A stretch of DNA of 64,000 nt, taken from contig QAOA01001066.1 in the NCBI GenBank assembly GCA_003255065.1, forward strand, positions 308,900-372,899, read 5' to 3'. The notes beneath the pieces are model-generated. The model saw only the letters and a program-made list of their open reading frames with translations, ran no database searches and was not told the DNA's origin. The translations under genes and the position numbers were made by a program. The DNA is from Cercis canadensis (Eukaryota > Streptophyta > Magnoliopsida > Fabales > Fabaceae). This document shows positions 46,754 through 58,388 of the stretch, piece after piece. How positions within the stretch are numbered: the first letter of the stretch is position 1; the number at the start of each line of letters is the position of its first letter.

Positions 46754-47336
46754 TGTTAAAATAAAACGTGGCTTAAATTTTGTGATGAAAGTCAAAAAGT
46801 TACCACACCATATTAACTCCATTTTGACTCCACTTCCGCATGGCTGTAAACAGCATTTTCTTTCAAGAAGAGCAGGTGGCAAGTTTCTCCTTATAGCCGC
46901 ACCACAAGTCAAGAATTTAACATTGATTTCAATAGCATTTAATGTTGTTTTTGGTGGCCAAGAGATGCCGATTTCACATGGTGAAATTCAGCAATAGCAG
47001 TTCGCAATCTTCTGCTATAATTAGGGAAGATTTCAAAGCGAGCATCCTCAATTAGAGAAGTGAAGAAAATTAGAAATACTAGTGAGCTCTTTGTGAGTGT
47101 AAGACACTTGTGAACTTTCTTGAGTGTTTCTTTTATATTGTGAGCTTTTTTGAGTATAATTGAATTATTGGGTTTTGAGAATTTTACTCATTTTGTATCT
47201 CAATCCTCCTATAGTGAATTACTTATCTTATCATCTCTTGTGGATGTAGGCAAATTGTCGAACCATATAAATATTGTGTGTCCAATTTCTCTCTATCACT
47301 ACTCATTTATTTTTTCGTGTGCACTTTGTCATAACA
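46754..47336 (+). repeat. 5' LTR of the Copia element
   Basis: 583 bp, beginning TGTTA and ending TAACA (the canonical TG...CA with a 5-bp inverted repeat), immediately followed by AAT and the primer-binding site. The five bases before it, CAATT (46749-46753), are the likely left target duplication. No matching 3' LTR exists in the window, so the copy cannot be dated by LTR comparison. Confidence 0.88.
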
Positions 47337-49138
47337 AATTGGTATAAGAGCTTATACTGTATATTCTTGTGAGTACTGTTCATCCATTATGTACTATTCA
47401 CATACACGGTACTGTTCACTGTTACCATGTCGACAAAGTTTGATATTAAGAAATTTGACGGAAGTAAAAGCTTTGCCATATGGCTTATGGCAAGTTCGTA
47501 TGATTTCCATTCTTTCATAACAAGAAATTCAAAAGGCAATTGAGGGGAGACCATTAAACGTGCCAGATGATAGATGGAAAGAGTTAGATGACAAAGCCCG
47601 TACCGCAATCCAATTGTGTTTAACAGATGAAGTCCAGAGAGAAGTTATTTTAGAGAAAATTGCTGCCTCTCTTTGGGCCAAGTTGGAAAGTCACTATATG
47701 ACAAAATCTTGGACTAACCGACTTAGCCTCAAGCAACGTCTTTATCTTCTCTGTATGCAAGAAGGCTCATCCATCTCATCACATATTGCAAAGTTCAGTT
47801 CCATAATTACTGACTTGGAATTGGTCGATGTAAAGATCGAGGATGAAGACCAAGCCTTGATGTTGTTGTGTTCTCTACCTATGTCATATAGACATTTTAG
47901 AGACACAATAATTTATGGAAGAGATTCCATTTCAATTGATGATGTCAAAACAAATTTACTCAGCAAGGAGAAAATTGACAAAGAGCTTACATCAACCAGC
48001 GGTTCATATCAAAACGTTGATTTGTTCATGGAAAGAGGAATATCAACATAAAAGAGTTCTTCAAGCAACAAAAGCAAAAGTAAGGGAAGATCAAAATCCT
48101 TTCATAAGTTCTGTAATTATTGCAAGAAAAGGGGACATGTTATTACTGATTGTTTCAAGTTGAAAAATAAAGAAAAAAGGAACACTACTCAACTTGCCCA
48201 AGCTGATGTAGTAGAAAATGATACCGGCAATTTACTTTGTGCCACTGCTGGTCGAGAAAGATTCACAGATGGTTGGATTCTTGACACTGCAACTTCATAT
48301 CATATGACTTCCAATAGGGAGTGGTTCTCCACATATGCTACCACCAATAGTGTTGTATTGATGGGGAATGACCATGCATGTTTTGCTGGAATTGGCACTG
48401 TCAAGATCAAGATGCATGATGGTATTATCAAAACTTTATTTGATGTCCGTCATATTCCAGGTTTGAAGAAAAATCTTATTTCTCTCGGCACCCTTGAAAA
48501 GAATGGGTGCAAGCTTTCTGTTGAAGGTGGAGTTTTCAAGGTTAGCAAAGGTATGAAAGGTACCAGATTTGACACCCTTGATTTCTTGCAAGGTTTTACG
48601 GTCACCGGCTCTACTGCTGTTTCCACAACCATGTATGATTCTGACATCACAAAATTATGGCACATGAGATTAGGCCATATGAGTGATCGAGGAATGGTCG
48701 CACTAAGTAAAAGAGGACTCTTGTGTGGCCAGCATACTAGTACCATAGAATTTTGTGAACATTGTGTTTTTGGGAAGCAAAAGTGACTCAGTTTTAGCAC
48801 TACTATTCATCGAACCAAAGGCACTCTTGATTACATCCATTCTAACATTTGGGGGCCTTCTCAAATTCCTTCTAAAGGTACTAGTGCACGTTATATGCAT
48901 ACCTTTATTGATGACTTCTCTAGAAAGGTTTGGGTTTACTTCATAAAACACAAGAATGATGTGTTTGAGACCTTTAAGCAATGGAAAACATTGCTAGAAA
49001 AGCAAACAGGAAAGATGTCAAGAGGCTCAGAACTGACAATGACCTCGAATTTTGTGAGTCCAAGTTTAAAGATTATTGTAAAGCTGAGGATATTTGTGAA
49101 ATTAAGATTGTATTTTGTATTATTTAAGTCTTTAATCT
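46754..49138 (+). mobile_element. Truncated Ty1/Copia retrotransposon
   Basis: It has a 5' LTR, a primer-binding site (TGGTATAAGAGC, 47340-47351, like the initiator-Met tRNA site usual in Copia), gag, protease and the start of integrase. Recognisable parts are a gag UBN2-type region (47560-48051), a CCHC knuckle (CNYCKKRGHVITDC near 48105-48150), a protease region (WILDTATSYHM, where the usual Asp-Ser/Thr-Gly reads Asp-Thr-Ala), the GAG-pre-integrase zinc finger (LWHMRLGHM ... CEHCVFGKQK) and the start of the integrase core (DDFSRKVWVYF). Frames are broken near 47500, 48051, 48786 and beyond 48990. Reverse transcriptase, RNase H and the 3' LTR are absent. It sits in the reversed orientation relative to the transporter. 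Confidence 0.92.
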
Positions 49139-50249
49139 CTTTTTCGGCCATAAAATTCTTTATTTTATAGTTTTTTATTCTAAGAATGAAAACAATTCTC
49201 AAGTTGTAATTTGATTTCAATGTCTCCCCGATCCCCATATATATAATTATATCTTCCGAGTCTTCTTTTTCTTGCAAGCTTCCGATGGGAGAGACATGCA
49301 TCTCTATACATTAGAAATTTCAGCGGCGAGACATGCATCTACAGCTTCTCCGACAGACAGAAAAATCCTTCCTCCAACTGTTCCCACAAATTTGGCTACT
49401 CTTAGCTTGTGAATTACTTGCCACCTAGGGTTAGCGATGGCCAACTATAAAAATAGAGAGAAAATAAAATGGAGGAGGGTCAAAATCTTCAAAGCAAAAA
49501 AATGAAAAATTAATTAATACCAAGGAAGACGTAGGTAACAAAACAAATTTAGGGGGGAAATTTTTTTTTTCTTTTATAAAAAAAAGCCTCACCTTTTTAC
49601 TTCATGCAGAGTCAGATTCCGATGCAGCTCCTCCAACGAAGCAATTCCCCCTATGTCAATATGCATAAGACCTACCATTGTAATTTGAAACCAGAAAATT
49701 AGAATGATAGATCATTGTTTTGGTGCGGTTTGCAATGATGAATGATAGACAAAGCATAGTTTAGCACTTTTCTCCTATTATAGTCTATAGATAGCTGAAG
49801 AGCTTGCTTCACACGTTTTCAACAGGCATGTTGAGAATCAATAGTTTTGGGTCTACATGTTATCCTGAAAGACTTACTTGACATGCCAATAATTAGGAAT
49901 TTATAGGTGGTTTGGCCTTTTGCATCCTCCGCTTCTTCAATATCAGTCACCCATCTCAGAATCCTTTCAATTAAAAATATAAAATGTTTTCATCAACTCA
50001 TGCAAGGAGCCAAAGGGAGTGATAGATGGGGTAGGGTACCTGTCTCTAACAAAACTGGCATTTGCAAAACAAAGCCAAGCAGACTTGACACGCACTATCA
50101 ACACTCGAGGAATCTGAACCGCCATTGGATATTGCTCAACATCACAAAATGCACCAGTAGTGCCAGGAAGTCTTCCAACAATCTCTATACCTGGTTGAAT
50201 TGAGATCACAATGATCTTTGCAAATGATATCATAACCTGCATTTCAATT
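49139..50249. repeat. 1.1-kb direct repeat, copy 2
   Basis: Partner of 45642-46753. It starts at CTTTTTCGGCC, directly joined to Copia interior sequence. On the right it continues into genuine intron 8 sequence of the SULTR2 pseudogene, so this copy is in its original context. Confidence 0.95.
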
Positions 50250-52922
50250 CATTCCACAGCTGCCATATCATTTTGCAGGTAATTAACAATAGCAATCTTA
50301 TATATATATGAAAGGGTCCTCTATTCTGAAGGAAAAACAATGAGTAAAGTTTACCGCAACAATAAGACCAGTTTCCACAGATGCTAACAATATCCCAAAG
50401 AAGGCTCCAGTGCAAGCAAGGAAATCTATCTTATCAACCTTCCAAATGTTGTAAGCTTTGTTAAAACTAATGAGTCCTGGTAGAGTGGATATAATTGTAG
50501 AAGCAATGACTGCTTTTGGAGTGAAATACAAGAATCTTGTGAAGAATTTGAGTGATATGAGAACTGTGATGACCATCACTATGCTAGATACCACTGTTTC
50601 AGAGCCAGCACTATAATTTACAGCCGAACGTGAGGGGGAAGCTGCATTATTGAGAGAGGCAAGATTGATGATAGTTTAACAAGTAAACTTATGAAGAAGA
50701 AAAAAAAAAATACTAGGTTACCTGTTGCAACATAGCAAGAAGTAAAAGATCCCACAATGTTCATTAAGCCCAAGGATACCATTTCTTTGTTGTGATCAAG
50801 ACTGTCTCCACTTAAGGATGCAAAAAATCTGCCAACTGCAATAGCTTCCTATATACGTTGAAATATGATTGCAAAACAGAAAGGAAATTATGAAAGATCA
50901 AAAAGCCATATTTCAAAAATGGATTAGTTTGAATTCGTGGACGTGGACACCCCACCGTGAGTGAAATAACAGCAACTGTCAATCCAGTCTTTATCAGATC
51001 TCCCACGAATTTGCATCAAATTGTAACTTGTACACTGAGCTTGGATTGAAACCACCTTTGATTTCTCCCAACACCTCAACCCTGTATTCCTCAACTTCAT
51101 GTTGATGAAGGTTTATCCTAAATGCAATGACAGAGGACATAATAACTGAGAGGAGAGGAGCAATTGGTGACAACCAGTAGAGTTTCTTGTTCCTTCTACC
51201 CTGATTGGATACACAAGTATAGTACTTAGAATTTTGTGAGAGGCAATTCGGGGAGAAAATGATCCACAAATTAATAACTTATCAATGACTTTACGAACCA
51301 GATATCTGGTAATCACGATGAAAGCCAGAAATGAGAATCCAAGAATAAAACTATAAGGATGCCAGTTTGACTGTGAAAGGCCAACGTACAAAATGTTAGT
51401 AACCAAAGGATAAAATGTGAAAAAGTGAATATTTTCTATGGCAATGTGCTTTGGTTCCTAATCGAATTCAGAACTTTTTTCATTTTCTTACTTGGTCACT
51501 GAGGGATGTGCAAACTGCTTTCATGATGGAAATTATGTCAGTATTATTGGTAAACTTTTTTATCCCAAATAGTCCTTTCATTTGTTGCAGCACCTGCCAT
51601 GAACCCCACGATTGTGGCATGGGAGAGATAATCCACGAGAAAACCCAACCTGTTAATTTTGAGGATTATCATAAGAAAAAAAATTCAAAATCAATCTATG
51701 GTGATCAATAGTTAAATGAGTCATATAATTAGGATGGTGATGATGGGGTGATAAATTCTCATTCCACAAGTATCAATTAGCAATAATTACAGTCAGGGCC
51801 TTTCTTCAATGTTGTTTCCTGCTTCAAATGTTCGAGTTATTGATAGTTATCAAACAAATGTATGGTATAGTGATGAGGGTTATGAGCAGTTCAAACGACT
51901 ATATCCTAATGTAAATCAAGCAATAAACTTGTTGTAAGTTGTGAGAATGAAGGTGAGGAAATTAATACAGACCTGAAGACTCCAAAAGCAACTTGAAAGA
52001 TACCGGTAAAGAAAGTTACAGTAAGAAGAAGGGCAGTGTAAGCAGCAGAATAATCCTGAATAGGATGTTTTAGTTGGTGAATCATTGAGGATAGAGAAGT
52101 GAATCTACAGCCACAGGTCCGATCACAATATGTCTTGAAGTCCCCAGTAAAGCATATATAAGAGGAGGGACAATACTTGTATCTGATAAGTAATTTCAAT
52201 CATATAACGCACCATTTAGTTTAGATAATTCCTTACAGAAAACGATTAAATCTTTGGATTGTCTCTGGTTAAGAGAGTTCAAATATACAACTTACAGAGG
52301 CCATACTCAGGACTTAGCTTCGCTAAAGTCGCATAACCCATACTCTGCATCACAAAACCCATCTCATTTTAAATTAACAGATTTATAGTGAAGAAGCATA
52401 ATACGCCGGTGACTTGTGTCGTGTCTCAAGTTGACGCTTCACACCGCAAAATAAGTAGTATGAAATATGAATATGTTGCTATTGCTAGACACAAATTTCA
52501 AGTATCGTGAAACAAGAAAGGTATTATCTTTGCTCATTTTACTCCTTACGTTGGGGAGATGGTGACTGGTGAATAATAAATAAATGCACCTGGGGAATGC
52601 TGAGGGTAGCGAGAGTTAGACCGGCCATGAAATCGTACTTGAATTTCTGCGCATTGTAGTTTCGGAAAGAAGCAAGGATGGGAAACAACTGGTGGAAGAG
52701 GGAAAAGAGGCGTTTGGGTGAAGCTTGATTCTTAAGAGATGACAATTTGTTTCTACTTCTCCGCCCAAAGATAGTGTCCTTGATGTTTTCTATAAGCTGG
52801 CGCCATAAGCTTGGTGGCTCTGGAGCATTCACCCATTCACTCCTCTTCTCTTGCCCATGCTTCTCATTCTCAACCTCCATCACCTCTTCTAACGTACAGC
52901 TCACGGTGGCCGAACCCACCAT
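49304..52922 (-). pseudogene. SULTR2-type sulfate transporter pseudogene (tandem paralogue)
   Basis: All twelve exons of the neighbouring gene's plan are present: 52922-52590, 52344-52296, 52182-51973, 51649-51492, 51370-51299, 51200-50956, 50848-50722, 50641-50355, 50236-50040, 49963-49878, 49671-about 49601, 49444-49304. The start is the ATG at 52922 (MVGSATVSC). Three lesions break it. Exon 3 lacks one base after VAVDSLL, giving a TGA four codons later, at about residue 161. Exon 4 lacks 17 bases in the IVIGLQQ block, between two GGTGCTG-like words. Exon 6 loses a base near FDANS and meets a TGA. Donors of exons 3 (GTCTGT) and 5 (GTTCGT) are weak. Exons 7-12 remain open and conserved ([22 protein letters not shown]), so inactivation is not ancient. 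A sequencing or assembly error could explain one lesion but hardly all three. Confidence 0.88.
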
Positions 52923-53583
52923 TTTTTTTGTGCTTGTTGAAGGTTGCAAGATCTATTCCTAGAGGGGGGTCACCACAAGAGGAAATTTCCTATATCAATC
53001 AAGGCAATTTCCTGGGGCTGACTAGAAAGGACTGGAGTAGTAATAACAGTAATACATGCACAAACAGAAACACACTACCTAAATCTCATACTTTAGTTAT
53101 TCTTTACTAAATTATATTTCAATGTCACTATCCAGAGAGATTTTATGCATAAGCGGTGAACTTGTCTGCTTAAGTATTTAAGAAGACAGCTTCTTTTTTC
53201 CTTTGCTCTATTTATTTTTTGGTACACTTGTATTGTTTAATTTCTTTTAATCTTTGCTTTTGTGATAAGCAAATTCCTTTTGTTTTAATTGGTAAAAACA
53301 CAAAATTTAATTACTTCTCAACATAATATATTTGTGCCTCTCGCCATTCTTGTCCTTAAGGCCCAAAATCCAATTTTAGTTCTGATTTGGACCTTCCCTT
53401 CCCCGTCTGTGAATTTTATGGATTCAACTTCAGACGAAAAGTCTCGTTATATACTTCCCACACGTTTAATGTTTGGTTTTATAGAGTGCATTTCTCTTTA
53501 GATAGACAAGCTTATTTTTTGTACACTGAAAAAAATAATAGACAATATTTAAAAAAAATTCTTCAACTTTCTTATATATATAT

Positions 53584-54258
53584 TGACTAAAATAATACAA
53601 TTTGACAAATTATTTACTTAAATTGTGCACATTTGAAACTATTTACCTAAAATGGGCAGTTTTGATTTTTTTAATAATATTCGAATTTGACTTGATCACG
53701 TTTTTGAGTGTGAAAACCGTGAATCAACTAAACATGATTTAGAAATTTTTCACCAAAGCATGATCACTATTAACCCAAAATTCTTGTCAATTCAAGTCAT
53801 AGTTTTGGAGGTTTAAGGTCACGGTTTGGCATGTATTTCAGTCATAGTTTTTGTCATTTTTTTGTCACGGTTTGGCATGGATTTTAGTCATGGTTTTTGT
53901 CCTCCTAAAGTCACGGTTTGGCTAATTTTTTGAAGGAAAAGCGTGACCATAAATGAAGGAAAAGCATAACCACAAATGAAGGAAAACCGTGACCTTAATG
54001 GAGGAAAATCGTGACCTCAAACCTCCAAAACCATGACTTGAATTGGCAAGAATTTTGAGTTAACAGTGATCATGCTTTAGTGAAAAAATTTCTAAATCGT
54101 GTTCAGTTAATTCACGATTTTCACACTCAAAAACGTGATAAAGTCAAATTTGAATATTATTAAAAAAAATTAAAACTGTCCATTTTAGGTAAATAGTTTC
54201 AAATATACACCATTTAGATAAATAATTTGTCCAATTGTATTATTTTGGTCAAATTGCC
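53584..54258. mobile_element. Foldback MULE-like element F
   Basis: Arms run from GACTAAAATAATACAATTTG inward and end ATTTTGGTCAAATTGCC, with the GAATTTGACTTGATCACG block on the left mirrored by CGTGATAAAGTCAAATTTGA on the right. The core is an array of GTCACGGTTTGGC-type words, inverted about a centre near 53920. The left end lacks the first few GGCAAAT bases and I find no target duplication, so the left end is probably eroded. It shares its inner words with element C. Confidence 0.8.
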
Positions 54259-54932
54259 ATATAACTCACTCTAAAATAAAATCTTTCTTTTGGGATAAAT
54301 TTCTCAAAACTTTTAAAAATTCTTTATAAGATTAAAATTAGTATTTTTAGAAAAGCTAGAAAAAAAAAACTGATGTAGGTTCTACTTTTAAAAAAATAAT
54401 ATTCTATCCAAAAACACCCTTAATTAACATACTAAAAATACATAATTAACCTTATCTCATGAAAAGAGCACTGTTAATATAGATATAGTGAAAAACTTCC
54501 AATCACCTAATTTTATTTCTTACACCGTAATGCATGTCTTAAAGCCAAATAGGGATTATTAAAAAAAAAAAAAAAAAAGGAAAATAAAAGCTTTAAGGGT
54601 GCACCAACCCACATTAATTTCATATTTATGGTATCTACGCGTCCCCATTACTCATTGGGGAAAATTAAAAAGGTTGGAATGTAATGATTTAATGAAGATG
54701 TTCAGTGCGTAATTAAATAAAGCACTCAAACACGAACGATAATGAACAATGATATCTACAATCAAATGGACATAACACATACTACCAAAAAAAAAAAATG
54801 GACATAACACAACACCAGTTTCAACTTTCAATGGTATGATGCAAAGAAGAAGAGTAATAACACAAAACATGACAATTCCATTTCACCAAACATAATTGGT
54901 AGCAATATGGGCATAACACAACAGCATAACCA

Positions 54933-56700
54933 TCATTTCCTGGTGCTCTTTTTGGATGAAGCACAAGATTTCTTACGAGGGATGCATTTCCCTTTCACTC
55001 CTGATCCCTTCTTCTCCCTCTTATCTTCCTCAGCTACCTCATCAATCCCTACGTCTTTGATGCTACTCCTGCATATTTCACCACTTTTTTTTATCACCTA
55101 TAATTATAATGATAATGATAATAGCAATTTCTATGGTGTCAACTCAGCATATCATAATTGAGCAAGATGGAAAGGAACAGGATATGGAATGGAAATTAAA
55201 AAGAATAATAAAAAAAAAAAGGTGTGAAACTAACTGTATAGACAGAGACACATACACTAACCTTTCTTCGTTATAAGAATTGGACTTGTTGAGTACTGGT
55301 TGGAGTCGAGACGCAACTCGTTCCTCGTTGATTGACTCAACCAGGCTCCCGCTGAAGTATTCCTTCTCCTCTGATTGCAAATTCCCGAACCTTGGGTTCT
55401 CCGATATGTACTTGATCATGTCAACCTCTGAAACTGAAAGCTTCCTGTTGGCGTTGGTGTTGGTGTTGGTGTTGGTGTTGGTGTTGGTGTTGGTATTGGT
55501 ATTGGTGTTGGTGGTGCTCTTCTTCACCACATTACTCACGCAAGGTGCGTTTTTTGCCTTACACACTGCTGAGCTACCGCACGCAATGAGTTGCAGAAGG
55601 ACCGAGTTACGGCTTGTTGCAAACCCAGGCACCCCATCTTGGAATCGGTTTGAGACAGAGTTGTTGTTTGAGTCATTTGAGGGAGGTGGTGGCACTGGCA
55701 GCAAGAACGAGTCATCTACAGTTACCTTAGTAGTAGTAGTAGTAGTAGTTGTTGTTGGGTTGTTGACGTTGTGGTTTTGAGGGCCACTAGTAATATTAAT
55801 ATTAATATTGTCGTGCTCTTCATCAAGTTCATCAGTGGATACGCCTCTGGAGCAGCGAGAGTGGGGTGTGGTACTGGTGGTGGAGCTCGTATAGCATATT
55901 TTCTCTCCATAATCTTCATAATCTTCGTCTTGCTCTTCATATTCTTCGTACTCTTCACCCTCTCTCTGTGGGCTGCACGAATATTTCATCAATGCTTTAC
56001 GCTTTGAATTCGAATTTGGATCTTGACTACTTATTTGTCTGCTGCTCACGTCAAGCTGTTGAATTCTTTCTGCAATAGAAAAGGAAAGAATAAGAAATTC
56101 AACCTTGAAAACTAATTTGAAAAGAATAAAGAAGGTAAAAGGGACAAACCAGAGCAGGGTTGAAGGAGTTGAGATCCTTTGAGTACATACTCTGCTCCTT
56201 CTGCTGGATGTATTACATCATCGGCACCCAAGTCGTACCAAACATAACCACTCTTATAGCTCCTAAATTAAGCTGGCAAATTAAGTAACCTTTTGCCCAA
56301 ACAAGAAGATAAAGTGTACAAGACTTAAGCAATGAAGCTGAAAAGCATTACCTTTTGCAAGACCATGAGTATAGTAAGGGCATGCCACTGCCTCTCAGGG
56401 CTATCATCCGATCCAGTACATCTGCATCAAATTAATTAATTAATTAATGTAATAATCTACACAGTAAAGTCAACAACAAACTGAAGCCAAATTAAAAAGA
56501 TGGATAATTTTTAATTTACCCTTCAAATGAAGAGGTTGATTGGGCGAAAGGGTGAGTTCCATGTAATGGGGATGCTCCAAAAGGCCATTTCGGGAGAGAT
56601 AGTAAACAACTTGAACCTTTTTAACGGGTTTGACCTTTTGCTGCACCCTGCATACACGCTCTGGGCTTGTGTCTCTGCTTCTTCTTGAACGAACCTCCAT
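54933..56700 (-). CDS. SOSEKI (DUF966) polarity protein
   Basis: Five minus-strand exons (56700-56520, 56421-56352, 56262-56150, 56069-55262, 55068-54933), in phase throughout, encode 435 residues. Residues about 28-117 are the DIX-like polymerisation domain: [60 protein letters not shown] and LKGSQLL. SOSEKI proteins polymerise through it at cell edges and read out polarity. The middle has an acidic Glu/Asp/Tyr tract, an ACT-encoded Thr run, the conserved LLQLIACGS block, and an Asn-Thr repeat. The basic C-terminus has CIPRKKS. The start ATG at 56700 is the first in frame with the conserved domain. I recall a SOSEKI gene (UPSTREAM OF FLC, At5g10150) close to SULTR2;1 (At5g10180), matching the neighbourhood here. 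Confidence 0.92.
55448..55515 (-). repeat. Coding hexamer repeat (Asn-Thr)n in SOSEKI
   Basis: On the plus strand about eleven GTTGGT/GTTGGC/ATTGGT hexamers in tandem, translated on the minus strand as alternating Thr and Asn. Such in-frame minisatellites tend to vary in length between alleles without breaking the frame. Confidence 0.9.
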
Positions 56701-57266
56701 ATTCAAAATGAACTTGTTCCCCTGCAGCTTCTCTCTGTTTAGTCTTTATACACAAGAAAAAGAATGAAAAGAGGAGATGGGGAGAGAAATCAAGCAAGCA
56801 AGACAAACGGTTTAAAACCTCTGAAACTGAAAGCGAAAACACATATTAATGCAAATTCTTCTCAAAGAGGTCCTAATTAGTAATTAGAGAGACAGAGACA
56901 AAGAGAGGGGAGGAAGGGTGAAAGCGAAGGGTAATGTAGTGTAGGGTCTCCCCCACCCACACATGAATTTAGTTTGACTTTCGATTCTCTCTGATTCCCG
57001 TTTCAGACAAGAATGATCATTATCATAGACTGCTTAGTGAGCAGAGCTTTTTGCCCCTCTTCTTCCCAAGAAAAGTAACCATCGTTGAAGCCACCAACAG
57101 ACTTTGAGTAATTTTCAGAAAACATTTTATTCGAATTCTCACAAAAAATAAGTCACGTGCTTGGCATTAATTTCCTCTTATCACTCTTTTTCTAAACAAG
57201 TTTCAAGTCCATGTTTTTATCCTATGCAAAATAAATTCTTGTGATGTTAGGTTTATTATTAGGTGA
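56701..57266. promoter_or_regulatory. SOSEKI upstream region
   Basis: Promoter and leader of the leftward SOSEKI gene; a GA-rich stretch at about 56880-56930 is a typical plant leader or GAGA-type sequence. No gene is visible. Confidence 0.4.
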
Positions 57267-57619
57267 GGGTTATGCTATCACTCATTCAGTTGAGTGTGTT
57301 CGGCTGAGATCTATTAAATTATTTTGGTGTTATTATAAAAATATTAAAAAATTAAGTCACTTAATATGTGTTAGAACACATAGTTTAATATAAAATATAA
57401 TAACAAGTAAGAAAACATGTCAAAAAATAATTTTTTCAAGTTTATTTTTTTTTTGCATATTTTTTTATATCGTATCATTCTCATATTTTATAAAAAATTA
57501 TGTGTTTTAACATATATTAGATAACTTAATTTTTTAAAATATTCACAATAACATTAAAATTATATCGTAAGTTCAACTAAATCATACTTAAATGAGAGAG
57601 TGTAATTTTACTATACCCT
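57267..57619. mobile_element. Palindromic MITE, family M copy 2
   Basis: GTTATGCTATCACTCATTCA at the left is mirrored loosely at the right by GAGAGAGTGTAATTTTACTA. Inner blocks AAAAAATTAAGTCACTTAAT and TAGATAACTTAATTTTTT mirror each other. It has the same organisation as the copy in the sulfate transporter intron 10. The ends are approximate. Confidence 0.55.
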
Positions 57620-58388
57620 AAAAGAGAGTGATAATATAACCCTAAACTTATTTTTATCATCTTGTCACAATGCGTTATTTTAAAAATTTTGCTGCAGTTA
57701 CTCAAATTGTAGCCATTAGAATTCAGAGAGACAATTTAATTTTAGTATTTATTATGTCGACAGAAGCGTCTTTTTAGCGTACGTAGTGGATGGTAGTGTT
57801 GCCGTGTTTTTCTTGTACTGCAACTGCAAAACACGTAGAGGATGAAAGGAACAATTGAGAAATGGATAAATATGATTCCATCCCTCCCCGAATCCTGGGT
57901 GGGTTCTTACTGATTGATGAGTGATTAATGATGGTGTAGACTTGTCAAAAACGACATCCGTAATTCATCATTCATACTATCATATTACTTTTTCTTTGCT
58001 TTTTTTTTTTGTGATAACCTCCTCCTCCTCCTCCCATTGGTGTTGGCATTTGATGGTGTGCATTGAAAGCGATAAAGTAGCAGTGTACCACGTACTGTTA
58101 CTGTAGCATGTATCATATATGGTCGGGTTGGGTGGGATGGGATGGGATAGGCCCTTTGCACTTTGCAGATGAGACATGAATGCAAAGTGAAAAAGGTTAT
58201 GGAAGAAAGTTTCAGACCTCGTAGGCTGGAGCTAACACATGCATCTTCCATCTTCCTCTCTCTTTCGACTGTTGCTTCCTTCACCAATCACCACCACCCA
58301 TCGTCGTGTCGTATCTCATTTACTCACTCTTATTCTTTATTTAACTTTTTCTTGTGTTTTTAATATGGTGTAAATTATGTGTTTTAGT

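Noticed and set aside
45642..50249. The 1.1-kb direct repeats as LTRs of one large element
   Set aside because: They contain SULTR2 exons and introns, lack TG...CA ends, and the true LTR (TGTTA...TAACA) lies between them.
52923..52949. TTG extension of the SULTR2 pseudogene N-terminus
   Set aside because: The in-frame ATG at 52922 is the natural start; the upstream TTG is not credible.
55280..55780. 166-residue plus-strand frame opposite SOSEKI
   Set aside because: Its Val/Leu repeats are just the complement of the Asn-Thr and Thr tracts of the SOSEKI coding strand.
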